From positions 1 through 14,240 of the forward strand of contig CAZIOR010000017.1 of NCBI GenBank assembly GCA_964540925.1: 14,240 nt of DNA, given 5' to 3'. A program made the position numbers and the translations under genes. Positions 7,462-13,035 of the stretch are shown here, piece after piece. This stretch comes from CAZFRF01 sp964540925. GTDB taxonomy: Bacteria; Patescibacteriota; Microgenomatia; Levybacterales; UBA12049. A model generated the notes under the pieces. The model had not been told where the DNA came from. It ran no database searches and was given only the letters and a program-made list of their open reading frames with translations. Position 1 is the stretch's first letter. Every line of letters begins with the position of its first letter.

Positions 7462-8976
7462 ATGGAAACAGACCAGACAGTATTTAACAATCAACCAGTA
7501 AATAGTGCTCCTCAAGCTCCCGTAGCAAGCGTGCCTGGGGTGCCTGCTCCTTCAAATCCTCCAGTAAGCCCAAATCCAGTATACACACCGCCGGTATCAC
7601 AACCTCAACCTATTGCTGTTAATCCGCCTCCTCAAAAGCCCAGCTCAAATATTAAGCCACCTAGGCTTAGATTATCCAAACATGCTTTTATTTTTAGATT
7701 AATAATTGGTTTAGTTGTAGTGCTTATATTGTTTTTTGTGGGTTCAGCTGTAGTTATTAAATTAGCTGGTAATAGTGATACCCAAGCTCCAACTAATGTA
7801 ACCTTAAAATTTTGGGGACTGTGGGAGGATAGTAGGATAATGCAACCAATTATTGCAGATTTTGAAAAGCAAAACCCATCAATTAAGATTGAATACTCAA
7901 AGCAAGATATTAAGCAATACAGAGAAACTTTATCAACCAGGCTTGATAATAATAACGGTCCAGATGTATTTCTTTTTCATAATTCTTGGTATCCAATGTA
8001 TGCTTCTTATCTATTGCCTGTGCCAAGTGATATTTTGACTCAAGATGATTTTGTTAAGTCTTATTATCCAGTTTCCCAAAATGACTTATTAAAAAATGGA
8101 GCAATTTATGGCATTCCGTATTCAATGGATACATTAGCTTTATATGTTAACAAGGATATTTTTGCAGCAGCTGGTATTAATGCTCCTACTAATTGGAATG
8201 ATTTTATTGCAGCAGCTAGAACCTTAACCGTAAAAGATGAGGGTGGAAAAATAAAAACAGCGGGTGCAGCTATGGGTACTTATGGAAACGTAACTCATGC
8301 TCCAGATATTATGTCTCTTTTATTTTTACAAAATAGCGTAGATTTATCTGATATTGATACATCAAAGGATAGAATTCAAAGTGCATTAAATTTCTATACA
8401 TCATTTTCTGTTGACGGAAATAACGTTTGGGATAACAGCTTAGATCCTTCGATTCTTGCTTTTACAAAAGGAAACTTAGCAATGTATTTCGGTTATTCTT
8501 GGGATTATTTTTCAATAAAGCAAGTAAATCCAAGTTTAAATTTTGAAATTACTAAGGTTCCACAGCTTTCTAGTGAGCCACAAAACATGGCAAGTTATTG
8601 GGCAGTAGGTGTATCTGCAAAAACTCAGGCACAAAAACAAGCATTCCTATTCTTGAAATATTTAACAGCAAAATCAACTGTTCAAGCATTATATCTTGAA
8701 GAAGCTAAGACTAGGGCATTTGGTGAGTTATATGGTAGATCGGATTTAGGCTCAACCCTAGAGGAAAACCCTGTGCTTGTGCCTTTTGTAAGCCAGGCTA
8801 AAACTGCAGGCTCATCATACTTAGTTGATAGTACTTATGATACTGGTATAAATCAAGAGATGAATGCATATTTAGAAAACGCAATTAATTCAATCAATAA
8901 TGGCACTTCAGTTGAGAGCGCTTATGATCCATTTGCTCAGGGGTTAAAACAGGTTCTGCAAAAGTATGGTCAATAG
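7462..8976 (+). CDS. Membrane-anchored extracellular solute-binding protein (ABC family 1 type) with proline-rich cytoplasmic tail
   Basis: 504 residues. Residues 1-70 are Pro-rich and low in complexity (repeated PxP, PPV and PPP runs) and should be cytoplasmic. A basic patch (RLRLSKH) precedes one transmembrane helix (about 77-101), and the solute-binding fold fills about 112-504. Family 1/8 binding-protein segments are clear: NVTLKFWGLWEDSRIMQPIIADFEKQNP at its start, DVFLFHNSWYP, IYGIPYSMDTLALYVNKDIF, APTNWNDFIAAARTLT and NLAMYFGYSWDYF. Relatives bind sugars, oligosaccharides or glycerol phosphates; the ligand here is unknown. The anchor is a helix, not a lipid or cleaved signal peptide, and no permease or ATPase gene is adjacent. 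It may serve a distant transporter or act as a sensor. The next gene overlaps by 11 nt, which suggests co-translation. Confidence 0.92.
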   Translation: METDQTVFNNQPVNSAPQAPVASVPGVPAPSNPPVSPNPVYTPPVSQPQPIAVNPPPQKPSSNIKPPRLRLSKHAFIFRLIIGLVVVLILFFVGSAVVIKLAGNSDTQAPTNVTLKFWGLWEDSRIMQPIIADFEKQNPSIKIEYSKQDIKQYRETLSTRLDNNNGPDVFLFHNSWYPMYASYLLPVPSDILTQDDFVKSYYPVSQNDLLKNGAIYGIPYSMDTLALYVNKDIFAAAGINAPTNWNDFIAAARTLTVKDEGGKIKTAGAAMGTYGNVTHAPDIMSLLFLQNSVDLSDIDTSKDRIQSALNFYTSFSVDGNNVWDNSLDPSILAFTKGNLAMYFGYSWDYFSIKQVNPSLNFEITKVPQLSSEPQNMASYWAVGVSAKTQAQKQAFLFLKYLTAKSTVQALYLEEAKTRAFGELYGRSDLGSTLEENPVLVPFVSQAKTAGSSYLVDSTYDTGINQEMNAYLENAINSINNGTSVESAYDPFAQGLKQVLQKYGQ

Positions 8977-9835
8977 AAAACAGGTTTTAAAAACACTGCT
9001 CTATTTTGATATCTTCCATTTTCCGCCACAAAAAGAAGAGCTCTGGCAATTTTTGGAATACAAAGAAGATATGTCTAATTTTTTTGAAAAATTAGACAAG
9101 TTAAAGATTCCTAAATATAAAAATTATTATTATTTTCAAAACAAACAAAATGTGGATCTTAGGATTTCAAGAGAGAAAATAAACAATTTGAAGTTAAAAA
9201 AAGCTTTTAAACTGATAAAAAAATTAAGTTTTATCCCAACAATAAAGTTTATTGGTATTAGTGGAAGTTTGGCTATGCGAAATTCAAATACAGAAGACGA
9301 TATAGATTTATTTATTATTACTACAGCAAATCTTACCTGGTTTACTAGACTAATATGCGTTCTGATTTTAATCAATTTAGGAGTTTATCGTAGAAGTAAA
9401 GATCATGTAGTAAGTAATAAAATTTGCTTAAATTATTTGATTTCAGAAAATGCTCTTGGTTTTAGTAATTCGAGTCATAACCTATATTTAGCTCATGAAA
9501 TTACGCAAATGTTGCCGGTTTTAAATGTCGATAATACTTATCAAAAATTTATTAATGCTAATAAATGGGTTTACAATTTTCTTCCCAATATCTCACATAG
9601 AATTAACAATTATGAAATAAACTATGTAAGAAATGTAAGTATTTTGTGGGAAAAAATTATTCAAATCATACAAATAATTAAAATTGAAAAGCTTGCCAGA
9701 TTTATTCAATGGCAATATATGAAAAGAAAAATTACCAGAGAAAAAGTTTCAAATAATATCTTGGCATTTCATCCAATTAATTATGAAAAGCAAATTTTAG
9801 ATGAGTATAAATACAAATTATCGTTGTTAAAATAA
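8966..9835 (+). CDS. Nucleotidyltransferase-fold protein of unknown substrate
   Basis: 289 residues starting inside the end of the solute-binding protein gene (11-nt overlap). Residues 1-60 resemble a small winged-helix-like module (LKTLLYFDIFHFPPQKEELWQFL). The centre carries the DNA polymerase beta-type nucleotidyltransferase signature: IGISGSLAM (G100, S101), then DDIDLFIIT with D112 and D114 as likely metal ligands. A hydrophobic stretch follows (about 122-140) and then a less conserved C-terminal helical and basic region (KRKITREK). Such proteins transfer nucleotides to small molecules, RNA or proteins, and some are toxin-like; nothing here identifies the acceptor. It shares the promoter of the solute-binding protein. 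Fold confidence is good, functional confidence low. No HEPN partner gene is adjacent. Confidence 0.78.
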   Translation: MVNRKQVLKTLLYFDIFHFPPQKEELWQFLEYKEDMSNFFEKLDKLKIPKYKNYYYFQNKQNVDLRISREKINNLKLKKAFKLIKKLSFIPTIKFIGISGSLAMRNSNTEDDIDLFIITTANLTWFTRLICVLILINLGVYRRSKDHVVSNKICLNYLISENALGFSNSSHNLYLAHEITQMLPVLNVDNTYQKFINANKWVYNFLPNISHRINNYEINYVRNVSILWEKIIQIIQIIKIEKLARFIQWQYMKRKITREKVSNNILAFHPINYEKQILDEYKYKLSLLK

Positions 9836-9838
9836 AGT

Positions 9839-9859
9839 CCTCTATATATTAACTAGAGG
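9839..9859 (+). other. Inverted repeat after the nucleotidyltransferase gene
   Basis: CCTCTA (9839-9844) pairs perfectly with TAGAGG (9854-9859) around a nine-base loop, three bases after the stop codon. There is no T-tract downstream on the plus strand, so it is a poor intrinsic terminator for this gene. It may stabilise the mRNA 3' end or be a weak terminator. Confidence 0.4.
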
Positions 9860-9862
9860 TCA

Positions 9863-9891
9863 TTGACAAAGATTTTAGGATTGTTTATTAT
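9863..9891 (+). promoter_or_regulatory. Near-consensus sigma70-type promoter for greA-tdh-kbl
   Basis: A perfect TTGACA (9863-9868), a 17-bp spacer and TATTAT (9886-9891, five of six) form the best promoter in the window. Initiation is expected near 9898, giving a leader of about 68 nt before the greA ATG. Because greA, tdh and probably kbl are contiguous, this promoter should serve all three. Confidence 0.75.
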
Positions 9892-9896
9892 TCATT

Positions 9897-9912
9897 TTGA
9901 CAATTTAATTGT
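9897..9912 (+). promoter_or_regulatory. Second TTGACA box with 13-bp palindrome at the predicted start site
   Basis: A second perfect TTGACA (9897-9902) lies 34 bp after the first and overlaps a perfect AT-rich palindrome, ACAATT-T-AATTGT (9900-9912). The sequence 16-18 bp further on (TTATTT/TATTTA) is a poor -10, so a second promoter is doubtful. A palindrome at +1 to +15 could be a repressor operator, but short AT-rich palindromes are common by chance. Confidence 0.3.
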
Positions 9913-9927
9913 ATTTATTTTATTTAT

Positions 9928-9960
9928 TCCCTCGGATTATTTCTGGAGGGATTTTATTTT
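9928..9960 (+). terminator. Terminator-like hairpin in the greA leader
   Basis: TCCCTC (9928-9933) pairs with GAGGGA (9946-9951) around a 12-base loop and is followed by TTTTATTTT (9952-9960). It lies downstream of the promoter and only five bases before the greA ATG, so it would act on greA expression and not end an upstream gene. The 3' arm GGAGGG is also Shine-Dalgarno-like but sits 15 bases from the ATG, too far for normal use. The stem is short and an interrupted T-tract makes termination probably partial. Confidence 0.5.
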
Positions 9961-9965
9961 AAAAT

Positions 9966-10439
9966 ATGGACGCAAAAAAAATTTATTTAACAAAAGAGGG
10001 ATTAGCAGAGCTTAAGAAGGAATACGATCAGCTAAATTCTGTTAGAAGACCTGAGCTTTTAGAAAGAGTTTCTCAAGCAAGAAGCATGGGAGACTTATCT
10101 GAAAATGCAGAATATACAGCAGCTAGAGATGAGCTTTCCTTTGTTGATGGAAGATTAGATGAGTTAGAAGAAATTATAACTCAAGCTTCTATAATTCAAG
10201 AAGATCACGGAAAGGGTTCTCATTCAGCAGTTAAGTTGGGTTCAATTGTAATTTTAAATGTAAAAGGCAAAAAAGAAGAATTCACTTTAGTTGGCGAATG
10301 GGAAGCAGATCCAAAAGAGAAAAAAATATCTCACGAGTCACCTCTTGGTAAAGCATTAATTGGAAAAAGGGTTGGAGAGAATATTGAAGTAGAAGCTCCA
10401 GCTGGAAAAATTTCCTATAAAATAGAGTCGATAAATTAA
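9966..10439 (+). CDS. greA: Transcription elongation factor GreA
   Basis: 157 residues, the normal length. GreA enters the RNA polymerase secondary channel and stimulates transcript cleavage in backtracked complexes. The N-terminal coiled-coil (about 1-75) has YLTKEGLAELKKEYDQL, RRPELLERVSQARSMGDLSENAEY with the tip acidic residues D43 and E46, and AARDELSFVDGRLDELE. The C-terminal FKBP-like domain (about 82-157) has VKLGSIVIL, EFTLVGEWEADP, ISHESPLGKALIGKRVGE and ISYKIESIN. It is intact. The leader carries a terminator-like hairpin, so expression may be attenuated; E. coli greA is known to give short terminated leader transcripts (GraL), although the sequences are unrelated. tdh starts three bases after the greA stop. 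Confidence 0.98.
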   Translation: MDAKKIYLTKEGLAELKKEYDQLNSVRRPELLERVSQARSMGDLSENAEYTAARDELSFVDGRLDELEEIITQASIIQEDHGKGSHSAVKLGSIVILNVKGKKEEFTLVGEWEADPKEKKISHESPLGKALIGKRVGENIEVEAPAGKISYKIESIN

Positions 10440-10442
10440 TTT

Positions 10443-11455
10443 ATGTCAGATACAATGCTTGCCGTAGTAAAGGATAAAGCCGCTCCTGGTGTTACGCTCT
10501 CCCAAATTCCTATCCCAAAACCTCAAAAAGGAGAATTACTCGTAAAAGTTAAAGCAGCTTCGATTTGTGGAACAGATATATCTTTATATGATTGGACACC
10601 TTGGGCAGAAGGACACATTCAAAATTTTCCAGTTACTTTAGGGCACGAATTGGCAGGAGAAGTAATAGAAATAAATTCTGATGAAGAAACGGAGATCAAG
10701 GTAGGCGATTTAGTATCCTCAGAAACTCATATTTTTTGCAATAAATGTTATCAATGTAAAATTAATAATAGGCATATTTGTGAGAATATGCAGCTTTTTG
10801 GAATTGGTGGAAAATATGGTGGATTCGCAGAATATGCAGTTATTCCAATCAGAACAAGCTGGAAAAATAGTGGCAAAATACCAGCAGATGTAATCACAGC
10901 CCAAGAACCACTTGGGAATGCGGTTCATGTTATAGATAAAGCTGGGGTTACGGGAAAAACAGTTGCAATTTTTGGTTTAGGACCAGTTGGTTTGTGTGCC
11001 GTATCAGTTGCTAAAGCCTATGGAGCTAAAAAAGTAATTGGTTTTAATAGAGGCGAATATAGAAGAGATTTAGCTATGAAAATGGGAGCAGATGAAGTTT
11101 ATGATTATTTGCCTGAAAAATATAAAGACAGTTGTGAGGTTGTAATTGAGACAAGTGGTAATGCAGAAATTATGAATACTATTTTAGAGGCTGCAAGAAT
11201 TGGCGGTAAAGTTGTATTTTTCGGAGTTCCAAAAAAAGAGGCAAGTATTGAGATTGGAAAATATTTTATTAATAAAGAATTAAGCGCAATTAGTGTATTT
11301 GGAAGAAGATTGTGGGAAACATGGTATCAAACATCTGATCTTTTAGATGCAGGAAAAGTTGATTTAACTAAGATTATTACTCATAAATTCAAATTATCAG
11401 AATTTGAAAAGGCAATGGAAGTTATGAAATCAGGTAAATGTGGTAAAGTTGTATT
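10443..11455 (+). CDS. tdh: L-threonine 3-dehydrogenase (last few codons lost in scaffold gap)
   Basis: 337 residues are visible before the gap; the family has about 341, so only a few codons and the stop are missing. It oxidises L-threonine to 2-amino-3-ketobutyrate. It is a zinc medium-chain dehydrogenase: catalytic-zinc region CGTD (C42, D45) and GHELAGEV (H68, E69), structural-zinc cysteines C99, C102, C105 and C113, TDH-type AQEPLGNAVH (151-161), Rossmann GLGPVG (178-183), and the C-terminal FGRRLWETWYQ and KIITHKFKLSEFEKAMEVMKSGKCGKV typical of Tdh. At the end of the second Rossmann strand the usual acidic residue is replaced (FNRGEYR; N202, R203), which hints at NADP use. It lies three bases after greA and is followed by kbl. 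A related polyol dehydrogenase is less likely given the C-terminus and neighbour. Confidence 0.93.
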
Positions 11456-11555
11456 NNNNNNNNNNNNNNNNNNNNNNNNNNNNNNNNNNNNNNNNNNNNN
11501 NNNNNNNNNNNNNNNNNNNNNNNNNNNNNNNNNNNNNNNNNNNNNNNNNNNNNNN
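11456..11555. other. Scaffold gap 1 (exactly 100 N)
   Basis: A run of exactly 100 N, a conventional placeholder for unknown length. By comparison with the E. coli enzymes it should hide the last few codons of tdh and roughly 95-100 N-terminal codons of kbl, so the real missing sequence is about 300 bases or more. Confidence 0.97.
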
Positions 11556-12486
11556 AAAATTTAAAGGAACAGAGGCGGCGGTAACTTTTTCTAGCGCATA
11601 CTTAGCAAACGCAGCAGCTATTCAGACTATTATTGGTAAAGAAGATATTGTGATTTCTGATGAGCTAAATCACGCTTCGATTATTGATGCTGTCAGACTT
11701 TCTGGTGTAAAAAACAAATTTATCTATAAACACGCTGATACAGCTGATTTAGAGTTAAGGCTACAAGAAGCAGAAAAACTTAGTCAAACACCAAAGTCAG
11801 ATGGTGAAAAACCCTTAATTTTAATAGTTACAGATGGAGTTTTCTCTATGGATGGAGACTTAGCTCCTCTTCCGCAAATTGTTGAGCTGGCTAAAAAATA
11901 CAACGCATTAACAATGGTTGATGATGCTCACGGAGAAGGAGTTTTAGGAAAGGGTGGAAGGGGAATTGTTGATCATTTTGGACTTTTGGGTCAAGTTGAT
12001 ATTGAAGTAGGTAGTTTATCAAAAGCATTTTCCTCAACTGGTGGTTTTATTGCCGGAAATAAAACATTGATTGGATTTTATAAATTAAAAGCTCGTCAAA
12101 GATTGTTTTCTATTTCTTTATCAATGCCAGATACTGCAGCAGCACTTGAAGCAATTAAGATTCTTTTGGAATCAGATGCGCCAGTAAGAAAACTTTGGGA
12201 AAACGTTGAGTATATAAAAGAAGGTTTTAAAAAGCTTGGTTTTGATACGGGTAATTCTGAAACTCCAATTATTCCAGTTATGTTAGGCGATGAGGAAGTT
12301 GCAAAAGAATTTAGTGCAAAGTTATATCAAGAAGATGTTTTTGCAACTCCAATTGTTTTTCCTATGGTAGCAAAAGGTAAAGCTAGAATTAGAGTAATTC
12401 CTTCAGCAGGTCACACAAGAGAAGATCTAGATAAAGCCCTAGCTGCTTTTGAAAAGATCGGTAAAGAACTCCAGGTTATTAAATAG
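11556..12486 (+). CDS. kbl: 2-amino-3-ketobutyrate CoA ligase / glycine C-acetyltransferase (N-terminus lost in scaffold gap)
   Basis: 309 residues are visible up to the TAG stop (first full codon at 11557); the family has about 395-400. It is an alpha-oxoamine synthase of PLP fold type I, condensing 2-amino-3-ketobutyrate with CoA to give glycine and acetyl-CoA. Visible landmarks are VTFSSAYLANAAAIQTIIG, DELNHASIIDAVRLSG (the PLP-stacking His), ILIVTDGVFSMDGDLAPLP, MVDDAHGEGVLG (Asp for the pyridine nitrogen, codons 11920-11925) and VGSLSKAFSSTGGFIAG with the Schiff-base lysine at 12022-12024. The segment after this lysine diverges from E. coli Kbl, so 8-amino-7-oxononanoate synthase or a broader acyltransferase is possible on sequence alone. 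Adjacency to tdh makes Kbl the best call. The stop is two bases from the next promoter. Confidence 0.88.
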
Positions 12487-12487
12487 C

Positions 12488-12516
12488 TTTACATCTTCGA
12501 GGCTAAATGATAAAAT
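12488..12516 (+). promoter_or_regulatory. Sigma70-type promoter for the leader peptide / unknown gene / lysS unit
   Basis: TTTACA (12488-12493, five of six), exactly 17 bp, then TAAAAT (12511-12516, five of six). It begins one base after the kbl stop codon. Predicted initiation near 12523 is about three bases before the leader-peptide ATG at 12526. Confidence 0.65.
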
Positions 12517-12525
12517 AAATTAAGT

Positions 12526-12570
12526 ATGAGATTAAATTTTACAACTACAACTAAGATGAACCTTTCCTAG
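12526..12570 (+). CDS. Putative 14-residue leader peptide with four consecutive threonine codons
   Basis: Reads MRLNFTTTTKMNLS and ends in TAG at 12568-12570. The threonine run uses ACA ACT ACA ACT (12541-12552). It begins about three bases after the predicted transcription start, has no Shine-Dalgarno, and its stop codon sits in the loop and first base of the next hairpin pair. Its value is positional: a regulatory codon run followed at once by competing hairpins and a terminator, as in amino-acid biosynthetic leaders such as thrL. It has no expected function as a product. Translation is unproven, and the run could be a chance feature of AT-rich DNA. Confidence 0.5.
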   Translation: MRLNFTTTTKMNLS

Positions 12571-12616
12571 AGGGGTTTTCTTGTTGTGATTAACCCCTCG
12601 TTGGAGGGGTTTTTTT
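12559..12616 (+). promoter_or_regulatory. Candidate transcription attenuator with mutually exclusive hairpins
   Basis: There are four segments. Segment 1 is AACCTTTC (12559-12566), 2 is GAGGGGTT (12570-12577), 3 is AACCCCTC (12592-12599) and 4 is GAGGGGTT (12604-12611). Segments 1 and 2 pair with two G-U pairs around a three-base loop. Segments 2 and 3 pair perfectly over 8 bp around a 14-base loop, and this would be the antiterminator. Segments 3 and 4 pair perfectly over 8 bp and are followed by T's, forming the terminator. A ribosome at the leader stop would cover segment 2 and favour 3:4; one stalled on the last threonine codons would reach into segment 1 and favour 2:3. Confidence 0.6.
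12592..12616 (+). terminator. Intrinsic terminator between promoter and coding sequence
   Basis: A perfect 8-bp stem (AACCCCTC / GAGGGGTT) with a four-base GTTG loop, followed by five further T's (12612-12616). It is the cleanest intrinsic terminator in the window. The next start codon is only 21 bases after the T-tract, leaving no room for a promoter, so the downstream gene must be reached by read-through. Confidence 0.85.
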
Positions 12617-12627
12617 ATGGGAAAGTG

Positions 12628-12632
12628 GGTGA
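12628..12632 (+). promoter_or_regulatory. Shine-Dalgarno (GGTGA) choosing the start at 12638
   Basis: GGTGA ends five bases before the ATG at 12638, almost the same spacing as the strong site of the cupredoxin gene. The in-frame ATG at 12617 lies right at the end of the terminator T-tract with no ribosome site, so 12638 is preferred. Confidence 0.55.
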
Positions 12633-12637
12633 TTTAT

Positions 12638-13028
12638 ATGGCTATAGAAGAACAAAGAANNNNNNNNNNNNNNNNNNNNNNNNNNNNNNNNNNNNNNNNN
12701 NNNNNNNNNNNNNNNNNNNNNNNNNNNNNNNNNNNNNNNNNNNNNNNNNNNNNNNNNNNGGTATTTACATCAAACTGAAGAATTAGCTGTTAAATACTAT
12801 GTGGTTGAGGCGTTAAGAGCCTTAGGAGTTTCTCAAGATAGAATAGATTTATATATTTCAATGGATCCAACAACTATTCCTGTATGGCAAGATTTTATTG
12901 ATGATGTAGGGCGAAAAGTAGCAGATAGATTCTTTTTTATGGGAAAAGCATCAGCTGAAACTATGGAGAGATTGATATTTCACAGAACAAATGAATTCGC
13001 AAACGAACGTCAAGGAGATATTGTATAA
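12638..13028 (+). CDS. Unrecognised protein interrupted by scaffold gap
   Basis: The visible N-terminus is only MAIEEQR before the gap. After it, 89 residues run from YLHQTEELAVKYYVVEALRALG to the TAA stop at 13026-13028. That part looks mostly helical and globular, with acidic and basic residues mixed, no transmembrane segment, and a FFFMGKASAETMERLIFHRTNEFANE stretch near the end (two runs of it shown here joined only for description; key residues are F and E rich). I do not recognise the family. Whether the two sides belong to one gene cannot be tested because the gap length and frame are unknown. It is the first gene after the candidate threonine attenuator and ends seven bases before lysS, so it is probably co-transcribed with lysS. 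Confidence 0.6.
12660..12759. other. Scaffold gap 2 (exactly 100 N)
   Basis: A second run of exactly 100 N, again a placeholder. It begins 43 bases after the terminator and removes an unknown part of the gene controlled by the leader, so the identity of that gene and the reading frame across the gap cannot be judged. Confidence 0.97.
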
Positions 13029-13029
13029 T
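13024..13029 (+). promoter_or_regulatory. Possible -10 (TATAAT) directly upstream of lysS
   Basis: A perfect TATAAT overlaps the stop codon of the preceding gene and ends six bases before the lysS ATG, which would give a leaderless lysS mRNA. No -35 match is seen 17 bp upstream (AAACGA). The AAGGAGA at 13012-13018 ends 17 bases from the ATG, too far for normal Shine-Dalgarno use. Confidence 0.3.
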
Positions 13030-13035
13030 TAGCGT

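Noticed and set aside
9839..9859. Strong intrinsic terminator after the nucleotidyltransferase gene
   Set aside because: The 6-bp stem has no T-tract on the plus strand. It is kept only as an inverted repeat.
9909..9962. Short TTG-initiated ORF in the greA leader, as a possible leader peptide
   Set aside because: It has no ribosome site, starts with TTG, has no regulatory codon run beyond general Leu/Phe/Tyr from T-rich DNA, and its end runs through the hairpin and T-tract.
12488..12637. T-box riboswitch upstream of the unknown gene and lysS
   Set aside because: No AGGGTGGNACCGCG-type T-box sequence, no stem I specifier loop, and the leader is far too short (about 115 nt).
12586..12659. GTG-initiated ORF reading through the terminator into gap 2
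   Set aside because: It starts in the terminator's 5' flank, encodes both stem arms and the T-tract as protein, and has no ribosome site. The start at 12638 has a GGTGA in place.
12801..13028. GTG at 12801 as the start of a 75-residue protein
   Set aside because: The same frame is open back to the gap edge at 12760 with protein-like sequence (YLHQTEELAVKYY), so this is the C-terminal part of a longer gene.
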